Below, piece after piece: positions 40,420 through 47,589 of a stretch of 64,000 nt of DNA. Position numbers and translations under genes: made by a program. Origin of the DNA: Zophobihabitans entericus (GTDB lineage: Bacteria > Pseudomonadota > Gammaproteobacteria > Enterobacterales > Orbaceae); assembly GCF_011745665.1 (NCBI RefSeq), contig NZ_CP050253.1:781418-845417 (forward strand), given 5' to 3'. A model generated the notes under the pieces. The model worked only from the letters and a program-made list of their open reading frames with translations. It made no database searches and was not told where the DNA came from. How positions within the stretch are numbered: the first letter of the stretch is position 1; every line of letters begins with the position of its first letter.

Positions 40420-41550
40420 GTGAACAGATTGGATCAACACGCTCTTGATCTGGCATTTATGCGCAGAGCCATCGAAGTTGCAAAACAAGGTAGTTTTACG
40501 ACCACGCCTAACCCGAACGTCGGCTGCGTGATTGTAAATAAAAACAATCAAATTATTGGTGAAGGCTTTCATCACCAGGCAGGTAGCCCGCACGCAGAAG
40601 TCCATGCTCTTAAAATGGTGGGTAAAGCAGCCAGAGGAACTACTGTTTATGTGACGCTTGAGCCTTGCAGCCACTTTGGACGTACGCCTCCTTGTGCCAA
40701 TGCTCTGGTAGAGGCTAACGTAAAACGTGTTGTGATTGCGATGCAAGATCCCAATCCTCAGGTTGCCGGTAAAGGTATCGCCATTTTACAAGCTGCAGGT
40801 ATTGAGGTGGTATGTGGGGTGCTTGAGAATGAAGCAGAAAAAATTAATACCGGTTTTTTAAAGCGTATGCGCACCGGATTACCTTATGTACAGCTAAAAA
40901 TGGCTGCTTCACTGGATGGTAAAACGGCTATGGCTTCAGGTGAAAGTAAGTGGATTACTTCTGCCGTTGCCAGACAAGATGTACAGGTGCTGCGTGCCCA
41001 AAGCTCAGTTATTTTAAGTACCAGTGCAACAGTACTTGCTGATGATCCCAGTCTGACTGTCCGTCTTGATGATTTCCCGCAGATGTTAAAAGCGACTTAT
41101 CCGCTGGGCGAAGTTCGTCAGCCAGTACGTGTAATTCTTGATAGTCAAAATCGTTTAACGCTGAATGAGAAAGTCTTTAAACAAGACGGCGAGACCTGGC
41201 TGGTGCGCAAATCTGCTGCTAATTTAACACTTCCGGATAATGTAAAGCTGATTGTAGAAGATTCCCCTGATACACAAATTAATCTATCTCACTTAATGCA
41301 GATACTAGCTGAAAAGCAGATTAACACAGTATTTGTAGAGGCGGGTGCCAGTTTAGCCGGTGCTTTGGTTGAACAGAATCTTGTTGATGAACTGATTGTG
41401 TATCTGGCACCAAAGCTACTTGGTCATAATGCCCGGGATCTCTGTTTATTACCTCATCTCACACAGCTTAGTCAGGCGCCACAGTTCTCTTTTACTGACT
41501 TAAAACAGATTGGAGACGATGTTCGCCTGACATTAACACGAAAGGGATAA
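40420..41550 (+). CDS. ribD: Bifunctional riboflavin biosynthesis deaminase/reductase RibD
   Basis: RibD deaminates and then reduces the pyrimidine intermediate of riboflavin synthesis. The deaminase domain (1-145) has the zinc motif HAEVHAL and PCSHFGRTPPC. The reductase domain (about 150-376) begins YVQLKMAASLDGKTAMASGESKWIT. The start is uncertain: GTG 40420 gives 376 residues, while TTG 40429 has AAGG at a better distance and would give 373. ATG 40459 would cut into the first helix. E. coli RibD has 367 residues. The gap from nrdR is short (24 bp). The downstream ribE/nusB seen in E. coli are absent. Confidence 0.94.
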   Translation: MNRLDQHALDLAFMRRAIEVAKQGSFTTTPNPNVGCVIVNKNNQIIGEGFHHQAGSPHAEVHALKMVGKAARGTTVYVTLEPCSHFGRTPPCANALVEANVKRVVIAMQDPNPQVAGKGIAILQAAGIEVVCGVLENEAEKINTGFLKRMRTGLPYVQLKMAASLDGKTAMASGESKWITSAVARQDVQVLRAQSSVILSTSATVLADDPSLTVRLDDFPQMLKATYPLGEVRQPVRVILDSQNRLTLNEKVFKQDGETWLVRKSAANLTLPDNVKLIVEDSPDTQINLSHLMQILAEKQINTVFVEAGASLAGALVEQNLVDELIVYLAPKLLGHNARDLCLLPHLTQLSQAPQFSFTDLKQIGDDVRLTLTRKG

Positions 41551-41580
41551 CAGGTTTATTTACTCATAAAAATTTTAAAT

Positions 41581-41630
41581 AAATCAATGGGTTATATTTT
41601 TTTGTGGTTATAGGGCTAACTCATTGATTT
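41581..41630 (+). terminator. large inverted repeat after ribD
   Basis: AAATCAATGGGTTA (41581-41594) pairs with TAACTCATTGATTT (41617-41630) with one G-T position; the 22-nt loop contains seven T residues. It is a probable transcription end of ribD, although no T-run directly follows the stem. Confidence 0.5.
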
Positions 41631-41733
41631 TATAAGAAATTATCTTTTTTTTGTCATTCAAATCGAGATAACCTATTTTTATCGGTAAAACCTATTCTTT
41701 TTTATCTTTCTAATACTCTGTTGCAATTAATTT

Positions 41734-41749
41734 TGTGATCCAGTTCGCA
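41734..41749 (+). promoter_or_regulatory. candidate CRP site upstream of the DUF4310-4312 operon
   Basis: TGTGATCCAGTTCGCA matches the CRP consensus TGTGA-N6-TCACA in nine of ten defined positions. It lies about 190-210 bp before the first gene, in a 390-bp gap (41551-41940) that has no ORF I can support. Catabolite control would fit a carbohydrate operon. Confidence 0.45.
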
Positions 41750-41833
41750 ATTTCTGTCTGTTATTTTTTTCGTTAAAAATACTTTTTCATTTATTTTGTT
41801 TTTAATAATCAAAAAGTTAATCTTAATATTTAT

Positions 41834-41875
41834 TTTTTCCACTTTCATCTGGAAAAAGTCCGACTACACATAGTC
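41834..41875 (+). promoter_or_regulatory. two adjacent inverted repeats, candidate operator of the operon regulator
   Basis: TTTTTCCA (41834-41841) pairs with TGGAAAAA (41850-41857), and GACTA (41862-41866) with TAGTC (41871-41875). Together they sit 65-107 bp before the first gene. The partner regulator encoded downstream has a DNA-binding HTH rather than an RNA-binding CAT domain, so a DNA operator is more likely than a ribonucleic antiterminator. Confidence 0.4.
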
Positions 41876-41940
41876 AGTCAAATATTTTAGGGTTACGCTA
41901 TCGGAAGAGTAATTCTAATTATGGAGTTTAAAATTCAATC

Positions 41941-42276
41941 ATGAGTCAGGCCAAATTCAAAATGATTGCTGATGATTTAAATCCGGAAGTTGTGACTGAT
42001 CAGACGATCGAGATCATTAACGAATGGTTTAAAGAAGCCGGCGTTACCCAAAACGAAGTACAAAAAGCAATGTTACTTTCTCACGTTAAAGCTATGGTTA
42101 GTCGTGCTAAGACACTTGAGAAATTACCAGAAGTAGATCCAGAGATGTTTGATGAATTATCGGAAGAGTCAATGGCACTTGCTCGTAAAACAGTTGAGTT
42201 ATTTGATACCTTACCGGTAGAAGAAGCATATTTACTTGCCGTGCATTATGAAGTCGCGCGCGCAAATGAAGAATAA
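41941..42276 (+). CDS. small stand-alone PRD-domain protein
   Basis: This 111-residue acidic, all-helical protein looks like a single PTS regulation domain (PRD). It contains LLSHVKAMVSRA (near 47) and LLAVHYEVA (near 100), the two histidine-containing helices expected in a PRD. It has no DNA-binding part. It opens the operon, with SFCGS, DUF4312, DUF4311 and DUF4310 genes immediately after it. I infer a phosphorylation-sensing or accessory role for the membrane system. The family appears next to these DUFs in other bacteria, but I know of no assigned function. Confidence 0.7.
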   Translation: MSQAKFKMIADDLNPEVVTDQTIEIINEWFKEAGVTQNEVQKAMLLSHVKAMVSRAKTLEKLPEVDPEMFDELSEESMALARKTVELFDTLPVEEAYLLAVHYEVARANEE

Positions 42277-42306
42277 TTTGTTGTTTGATTTAGAGGGGTC
42301 AAAATT

Positions 42307-42675
42307 ATGAAAGAAATCGTTATTGTTATTGGTGACCGTATGGGTAAAGGCCAAAAAGTAGCTGCAGGTATTGAGTCTGTTGCTGGCTGTAAGGCTGTTG
42401 TTGTTCCGGGTATGGCTGCTGATATGAAACTTGGCGATGTAATGCAAAAAGAAAACGCTGATTTAGGTATTTCTTTCTGTGGTAGTGGCGGTGCGGGTGC
42501 ATTAACTGCAAAAAACAAATATGGTTATGAAGTCCGTTACGGTATGCGTTCTGTTGAAGAAGGCGAAACTGCGATCGCTGAAGGCTGTAAAGTTCTTGGC
42601 TTTGGTTTTATGGATACTGAAGAACTGGGTCGTCGTATTGCAACAGCTTACGTTAAAAAATACGGTAATCAATAA
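42307..42675 (+). CDS. glycine-rich SFCGS-family protein (DUF2620/YhfU-like)
   Basis: The 122-residue soluble protein starts MKEIVIVIGDRMGKGQKVAAGI and carries the family tag LGISFCGSGGAGALTAKNKYGY (about 57-78), with a single conserved Cys in a glycine-rich loop. The alpha/beta layout with a phosphate-loop-like cysteine recalls a PTS EIIB domain and E. coli YhfU (DUF2620). Whether the Cys is phosphorylated is unknown. Its stop codon overlaps the start of the next gene (TAATGA). Confidence 0.78.
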   Translation: MKEIVIVIGDRMGKGQKVAAGIESVAGCKAVVVPGMAADMKLGDVMQKENADLGISFCGSGGAGALTAKNKYGYEVRYGMRSVEEGETAIAEGCKVLGFGFMDTEELGRRIATAYVKKYGNQ

Positions 42676-42974
42676 TGAAAGAAAATCAACAGCTAACAGT
42701 AAGAGTACAAGGTACGGGTAATTCACGTGCGCGTGCTTTTGCCGCTGCACTTAGTTCAATTCAAAGAGAAATATTGAAAAGTAATAGCAATATGATTTTG
42801 CGTCTTGAACCACTTAATGTGGAAGTAGTTTCTGCGACAGAAAAGATCACCACAGAGAAGTTTCTTTTCTTCTTTTTACCAAGAGAAAAAGCACTGTGCA
42901 CGGTTATCTTAGATGTCACTGTTGATGTGTGTTTTGTTGATATGGGCAAAGTTAGTTTTACATCTATTAAGTAA
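42675..42974 (+). CDS. DUF4312-family small protein
   Basis: This 99-residue product has a start overlapping the SFCGS stop by one base, so the two are coupled. It begins MKENQQLTVRVQGTGNSRARAFAAALSSIQREIL, is mainly beta/alpha, and contains a basic FFFLPREKALCTVILDV segment. I recognise it as DUF4312 by context and sequence. The family is always found with DUF4310 and DUF4311 and is probably a cytoplasmic component of that membrane system. No catalytic motif is visible. Confidence 0.72.
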   Translation: MKENQQLTVRVQGTGNSRARAFAAALSSIQREILKSNSNMILRLEPLNVEVVSATEKITTEKFLFFFLPREKALCTVILDVTVDVCFVDMGKVSFTSIK

Positions 42975-42983
42975 GGATAACAC

Positions 42984-43745
42984 ATGGAAATATTAATTAT
43001 CGCATTTAAGTCTATCATTATTGGTGGGCTATGTGGATTTGGTGTAGGGGCAGGCGCAGCGCGTATGTTCCACGCACCAACTTATCAAGGTATGGGTGCG
43101 TTTCGTACTCTGGGCGAGTTAAACTCTTGTGAAGGTGACCCTGCGGCTCACTTCTCTTTAGGTTTAGGCTTCTTCTTCAATGCGTGGGCATCATCTGTTG
43201 CTGCGGGTTCTTTCACCCAGGACGTTGACCACCGTATCATCCCTAACTGGGGTGCAGCGTTACTACTAGTAAAAAATAAAAACGTCGCTGAAACATTACA
43301 TGATCCACGTAAAATGGCTATTGCCAGTACTATCGTGGGTATCTTAGTTGTTTTATTCTTAAATACGACAACTTCTGCAATTCCTGACACGTTAAAAGTG
43401 ACAGCAACAAATGTACTTGTTCCTGCTGCTAACCTACTTGTAGCGACAGTGATGCCAGTAATCTTCTGGTTAGCTGCTATCGATGCTGGTCGTCGTTCAG
43501 GCTTCTGGGGAACATTATTTGGTGGTCTTGCTCAATTAATCATGGGTAATGCTGTTCCGGGACTTGTTCTTGGTATCTTAATCGGTAAAGGCGTGGATGA
43601 TAGTGGCTGGAACCGAGTAATGAAAATGATGTTAGCTGCGGTAATTATTTTGTTTGTTCTGAGTGGGTACTTCCGTGGATTTGATGCGAAATTAATCAAA
43701 TCGTTCCAGGATAGCCTTTCATACTGGTTTACTGCCAGAGCGTAA
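42984..43745 (+). CDS. DUF4311-family multi-spanning membrane protein
   Basis: The 253-residue protein has about six hydrophobic segments. It has an N-terminal glycine-rich GGLCGFGVGAGAARMFHAP, then MGAFRTLGELNSCEGDPAAHFSLGLGFFFNAWASSVAAGSF (a conserved polar re-entrant-looking stretch, about 33-75). Later segments span about 110-130, 140-160, 175-200 and 210-230. This pattern of amphipathic hairpin loops is compatible with a transporter core. Together with DUF4310 it would form the channel. It resembles the N-terminal half of the larger E. coli YhfT only in gross layout. Confidence 0.72.
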   Translation: MEILIIAFKSIIIGGLCGFGVGAGAARMFHAPTYQGMGAFRTLGELNSCEGDPAAHFSLGLGFFFNAWASSVAAGSFTQDVDHRIIPNWGAALLLVKNKNVAETLHDPRKMAIASTIVGILVVLFLNTTTSAIPDTLKVTATNVLVPAANLLVATVMPVIFWLAAIDAGRRSGFWGTLFGGLAQLIMGNAVPGLVLGILIGKGVDDSGWNRVMKMMLAAVIILFVLSGYFRGFDAKLIKSFQDSLSYWFTARA

Positions 43746-43783
43746 TTTAGGCATAACAAACATTATTATTTAGGAAGGTTATT

Positions 43784-44431
43784 ATGACAGAAGTAAGAAA
43801 CAATAGTTTTTGGTATGCTGACTGGGCATTCCCAATTCTTTGCGGTATTTTATCTGCAGGTATTTTTGCCGGTACTCATACATTTTATGTATATGGTATT
43901 GGTGCATTCAATGAAATCGCATTCGTTGCGATGTTAAAATCTGGTATGACAACAGGTGATTACGGTGCAGTTGCTGCATTTGGTGCGAGCTTCTTATTTG
44001 CTCGTGTTATCGAGGGTTCTTTAGTTGGTATTCTTGATATCGGTGGCTCACTACAAACAGGTATCGGCCTTGGTGTTCCTGCTTTACTATTAAGTGCTGG
44101 TATTGTTCTGCCAATTGAGAACTTTGCTGTATCTTTAGTAACAGGTGGTGGACTGGGTGTTGCTGTTGGTTTGGTTATCATCTTAATCCGTAAAGTAACG
44201 ATTAATCAGGAAGGTGGTTCTACCTTTGGTGCTGACGTAATGATGGGTGCAGGTAACGCATCTGGTCGTTTCTTAGGCCCTATGATCATTTTATCAGCGA
44301 TGGTAGCGTCTATTCCAATTGGTTTAGGTTCACTACTTGGCGCATTACTATTCTACGTGTGGAAAAAACCAATTACTGGTGGTGCTATTTTAGGTGCGAT
44401 GGTATTTGGTGGTATCTTCCCAATGATGTAA
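43784..44431 (+). CDS. DUF4310-family multi-spanning membrane protein
   Basis: A 215-residue, very hydrophobic protein with six or so membrane segments and many glycine-rich turns (VTGGGLGVAVGL, GGSLQTGIGLGVPALLLSAG). It starts after a 38-bp gap with AGGAAGG as ribosome-binding site. The family is known only by association with DUF4311 and DUF4312. I infer the second half of a two-subunit permease. It is the last gene before an internal hairpin that separates transport from catabolic genes. Confidence 0.72.
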   Translation: MTEVRNNSFWYADWAFPILCGILSAGIFAGTHTFYVYGIGAFNEIAFVAMLKSGMTTGDYGAVAAFGASFLFARVIEGSLVGILDIGGSLQTGIGLGVPALLLSAGIVLPIENFAVSLVTGGGLGVAVGLVIILIRKVTINQEGGSTFGADVMMGAGNASGRFLGPMIILSAMVASIPIGLGSLLGALLFYVWKKPITGGAILGAMVFGGIFPMM

Positions 44432-44436
44432 CAAAA

Positions 44437-44465
44437 AAGAAGTCCTGCTCAGGCAGGGCTTCTTG
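44437..44465 (+). terminator. hairpin inside the operon between DUF4310 and amidohydrolase genes
   Basis: AAGAAGTCCTGC and GCAGGGCTTCTT (44437-44448 and 44453-44464) form a 12-bp stem with a TCAG loop, followed by GACCTTTT. The T-tract is short, so partial termination or mRNA processing is likely, giving more transporter than enzyme mRNA. Confidence 0.65.
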
Positions 44466-44531
44466 ACCTTTTCAATATAATTGAATCTTTTATATAAGTA
44501 CTTTTATATAAATAACAAAGCGAGCGTAACT

Positions 44532-45659
44532 ATGTATGATTTAATTCTAAAACAGGCAAAGCTTATTGATGGTAAAGTCGTTGATATTGCGGTTGCAAAC
44601 GGCAAGATTGCAGAAATTGGATCAGTTAGTTTACCGGCGAAAAAGAGTATAGATTTAGCTGGCAAACATTTTGTGAGTGCTGGTTGGATTGATGCTCATG
44701 CTCACGTATTTGAACTATCACCAATCTATCATGATGAACCTGATTTAGCGGGTGTTGCTGCAGGGGTTACTACTGTGATCGACGCAGGTAGTGTTGGTGC
44801 TGATGAGATTGATCGTTTCTATCAAATTACCCGTAATGTAAAGACTAACGTTTATGCATTCTTAAATATCTCCAGAATCGGTGTGATTCGTCAAAATGAA
44901 CTGGCAGATATGGCTGATATCGATCAGAAATTATTTGATGAAGCGATGGCTAAACATCCTGACTTTATTGTCGGACTTAAGGCCAGAATGAGTAAAAGCG
45001 TCGTTGGTGAGAATGGAATAACACCACTTGTTCGCGCTAAAGAGATGCAGAAGAAAACCGGATTACCACTGATGATTCATATTGGTAACAATCCGCCGGA
45101 TTTAGATGATATTGCCGATTTATTAACAAAAGGCGATATTATCACTCATTGCTTTAATGGTAAGCCAAACCGTATTTTAAATCAGGAAAATACCATTCGT
45201 GATTCAATCATGAAAGCACTGTCACGTGGAGTGGTGCTTGATGTTGGACATGGTGGCGAGAGCTTTAGCTTTAAAGTCGCAGAGCGTGCTAAAGAACTGG
45301 GTATTTACCCGATGACAATCAGTTCTGATATTTACTCTAAGAATCGTCTAAATGGCCCGGTTTATAGCCTAGCTAATGTTATGACGAAGTTCTTATGTAT
45401 TGACTATACTAAACAGCAAATTTTAGATTGCGTAACTTCTCATGCAGCAGAAATGCTACATCTGAAAAATAAAGGGCAAATCAAAGTTGGATTTGATGCG
45501 GACTTTACGATTTTTGATATTCTACCTGAAACTATCACACTATCGGACTCCGAAGGGACGAAACGAGAAAGCAAAGAAAAATTTGTGCCACTAGCAGCAA
45601 TTGTTGCTGGTGAAACTATTGTAACTAAAGAAGGTGAAGAAAATGGCCTCAGTTTATGA
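44532..45659 (+). CDS. COG3964-type metal-dependent amidohydrolase/deacetylase
   Basis: The 375-residue enzyme belongs to the amidohydrolase superfamily: small N-terminal beta domain, then HAHVFE metal ligands (about 57-62). The putative carbamylated or metal-bridging lysine is in VGLKARMSKS, and further ligands are in MIHIGNNPP, ITHCFNG and the catalytic Asp in MTISSDIYS. The closest recalled relatives are Enterococcus EF0837 and Agrobacterium Atu3266, often misnamed dihydroorotase or adenine deaminase and shown to hydrolyse N-acetyl or O-acetyl substrates. Here a deacetylase acting before the ammonia-lyase is the natural reading. ATG 44532 is preferred to 44481, since the family starts at MYDLILKQAKLIDG. 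It overlaps the next gene by 17 bp. Confidence 0.88.
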   Translation: MYDLILKQAKLIDGKVVDIAVANGKIAEIGSVSLPAKKSIDLAGKHFVSAGWIDAHAHVFELSPIYHDEPDLAGVAAGVTTVIDAGSVGADEIDRFYQITRNVKTNVYAFLNISRIGVIRQNELADMADIDQKLFDEAMAKHPDFIVGLKARMSKSVVGENGITPLVRAKEMQKKTGLPLMIHIGNNPPDLDDIADLLTKGDIITHCFNGKPNRILNQENTIRDSIMKALSRGVVLDVGHGGESFSFKVAERAKELGIYPMTISSDIYSKNRLNGPVYSLANVMTKFLCIDYTKQQILDCVTSHAAEMLHLKNKGQIKVGFDADFTIFDILPETITLSDSEGTKRESKEKFVPLAAIVAGETIVTKEGEENGLSL

Positions 45660-46758
45660 AAAATACGGTTTAAAGAAAGTTATTAACGCCTCTGGTCGTA
45701 TGACTATTCTTGGTGTATCAACACCTCGTCCGGAAGTGGTTGATACAGTTGCTCATGGCTTAAATGAGTATTTTGAAATGAAGGATCTGGTTGATAAAAC
45801 CGGTGAATATATTGCTAAGCTATTAAAAGTTGAGAATGCAGTGGTTGTGTCATGTGCATCTGCGGGTATTGCTCAATCTGTTGCTGCATTTATCGTTAAA
45901 GATGATATGGAGTTACTTTATAATCTACATTCATCTGAAAAATATGTGCCAAGAGAGATCATTGTTCCTAAAGGACATAACGTAAACTTTGGTGCTCCAG
46001 TGAGTACAATGGTTGAGCTTGGTGGTGGTATCGTGGTTGAAGCGGGTTATGCTAACGAGTGTAAACCTGAGCATATCGAAGCATTAATTAATCCAGATAC
46101 AGCAGCGATTTTATATATTAAATCTCACCACAGTGTACAAAAAAGTATGTTATCTGTAGCAGAAGCTGCAGCGATTGCTAAAAAACATGGTATTCCTTTT
46201 ATTGTTGACGCAGCGGCAGAAGAAGATCTGAATGCTTACTACAATACTGGTGCTGACCTTGTGATTTACAGCGGTGCTAAAGCGATTGAAGGCCCTACTA
46301 GTGGCTTAGTGATTGGCCGTAAGCAAGCAGTTGAATGGGTTAAAATGCAATCCAATGGTATTGGCCGTCCTATGAAAGTAGGTAAAGAAGGTATTCTTGG
46401 TTTTACCAAAGCTATTGAGCTTTATGTTCTTGATCCGAAAAAAGAAAGTGGTAAAGAAATGGTTGAGAAAATGACACCATTTATGGACAAGCTAAATAAA
46501 CTGAATGGTATTTCAGCTAAAGCGGTATGGGACGGTGCTGGTCGTGATATCGCACGTACTGAAATCTCTTTTGATGAGAAAGTCATTGGTAAAACAGCCA
46601 TTGAGATGGTTAAGTTGATGAAGCAGGGTGATACCGCTGTTTATTTCCGTGAATATAAAGCGAACGACGGTAAAGTCGATGCTGACGTAAGAAGCGTTTC
46701 TGCGGAACAACTTGATGTCATTTACAACAAAATTAAAAGTATTATTGAAGGAGCTTAA
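45643..46758 (+). CDS. dgaE: DgaE-like PLP-dependent ammonia-lyase
   Basis: This 371-residue, fold-type I PLP enzyme belongs to the SelA-like group (COG1921), whose studied member DgaE eliminates ammonia from D-glucosaminate-6-phosphate in Salmonella. Motifs are YGLKKVINASGRMTILGVSTPRPEV, the cofactor region VVVSCASAGIAQSVAAFI and IPFIVDAAAEEDLNAY, and the Schiff-base lysine in DLVIYSGAKAIEGPTSGLVIG (about residue 211). I start at ATG 45643, since AAGG precedes it, rather than the GTG at 45634. The symbol is by family; the true substrate may differ because the associated transporter and deacetylase are not those of the dga operon. Confidence 0.85.
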   Translation: MASVYEKYGLKKVINASGRMTILGVSTPRPEVVDTVAHGLNEYFEMKDLVDKTGEYIAKLLKVENAVVVSCASAGIAQSVAAFIVKDDMELLYNLHSSEKYVPREIIVPKGHNVNFGAPVSTMVELGGGIVVEAGYANECKPEHIEALINPDTAAILYIKSHHSVQKSMLSVAEAAAIAKKHGIPFIVDAAAEEDLNAYYNTGADLVIYSGAKAIEGPTSGLVIGRKQAVEWVKMQSNGIGRPMKVGKEGILGFTKAIELYVLDPKKESGKEMVEKMTPFMDKLNKLNGISAKAVWDGAGRDIARTEISFDEKVIGKTAIEMVKLMKQGDTAVYFREYKANDGKVDADVRSVSAEQLDVIYNKIKSIIEGA

Positions 46759-46763
46759 AAATA

Positions 46764-47504
46764 ATGCAACTTAGTCCAAAATATTATAAAGACAGAGTCT
46801 GTCTAAACGTACTAGCAAATTCAGTTGAAAATGCAAAAGAAATTTATGATGCTGCAGAAGGTTATGTGGTGGTTGGCGTGTTATCTAAAAATTACCCAGA
46901 TAATGCTTCAGCGATTGAAGATATGAAGAAATATGCTGCTGCAATCAACAATGCTATTTCTGTTGGTCTTGGTGCTGGTGATCCAAATCAGTCTAAAATG
47001 GTATCTGAAATTTCTGCTAAGTTACAACCACAGCATATCAATCAGGTCTTTACCGGAGTGGCAACAAGCCGTGCGCTAGTGGGTCAAAATGAAACTGTTA
47101 TCAACGGCTTAATTTCTCCAACGGGTAAAGTGGGTTTAGTTAAAGTATCAACGGGTCCACTGAGTTCAAAACGTCCGGATGGTGTGGTACCGACTGAAAC
47201 TGCCATTGCGATGCTAAAAGATATGGGCTGTAGCTCAGCTAAATTCTTCTCTATGGACGGTCTAAAATATCAGGCTGAATATGAGCATTTAGCAAAAGCA
47301 TGTTTTGAACAAGACTTCTATCTTGAACCAACGGGTGGTATTGATTTGAATAACTATGAGACTATTTTAAAAATTGGTCTTGATGCTGGTGTTAAGAAAA
47401 TCATTCCTCATATTTATAGTTCAATTATCGATAAAGCAACAGGTAAAACACGTCCGGAAGATGTACGTAAATTACTTGAAATCACTAAGAAATTAGTCGG
47501 TTAA
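46764..47504 (+). CDS. dgaF: DgaF-like 2-dehydro-3-deoxy-phosphogluconate (KDGP) aldolase
   Basis: The 246-residue product is a TIM-barrel aldolase like DgaF, which cleaves the keto-deoxy sugar acid phosphate made by DgaE to pyruvate and glyceraldehyde-3-phosphate. Conserved stretches are KDRVCLNVLANSVENAKEI, VGLGAGDPNQSKMV, GVATSRALVGQNETVINGLISPTGKVGLVKVSTGP and FYLEPTGGIDLNNYETILKIGLDAGVKKIIPHIYSSIID. A Schiff-base lysine would be in GLVKVSTGP or VKKIIPH. It lies five bases after dgaE and ends before a strong terminator. Confidence 0.85.
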   Translation: MQLSPKYYKDRVCLNVLANSVENAKEIYDAAEGYVVVGVLSKNYPDNASAIEDMKKYAAAINNAISVGLGAGDPNQSKMVSEISAKLQPQHINQVFTGVATSRALVGQNETVINGLISPTGKVGLVKVSTGPLSSKRPDGVVPTETAIAMLKDMGCSSAKFFSMDGLKYQAEYEHLAKACFEQDFYLEPTGGIDLNNYETILKIGLDAGVKKIIPHIYSSIIDKATGKTRPEDVRKLLEITKKLVG

Positions 47505-47508
47505 TCGA

Positions 47509-47546
47509 TAAAATAGGCGATATTGGGTATATATCGCCTATTTTTT
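47509..47546 (+). terminator. intrinsic terminator after dgaF
   Basis: AAATAGGCGATAT (47511-47523) pairs with ATATCGCCTATTT (47531-47543), a 13-bp stem with a 7-nt loop, followed by further T residues. It ends the catabolic operon before the regulator. Confidence 0.9.
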
Positions 47547-47589
47547 GTGTTTTAATGGTTCTGTCTGTCATTTAGCCAAGAGGTAACTA

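Noticed and set aside
41834-41875. RNA antiterminator (RAT) for a BglG-type protein
   Set aside because: The regulator has HTH domains instead of a CAT RNA-binding domain, and no overlapping terminator is seen here.
41551-41940. Sigma-54 promoter for the dga-like operon, by analogy with Salmonella dgaR control
   Set aside because: No GG-N10-GC element is visible, and the local regulator lacks an AAA+ sigma-54 interaction domain.
42246-42518. Minus-strand frames opposite the SFCGS gene
   Set aside because: They are shadows caused by the glycine- and alanine-rich codons of the real gene; no start signal is present.
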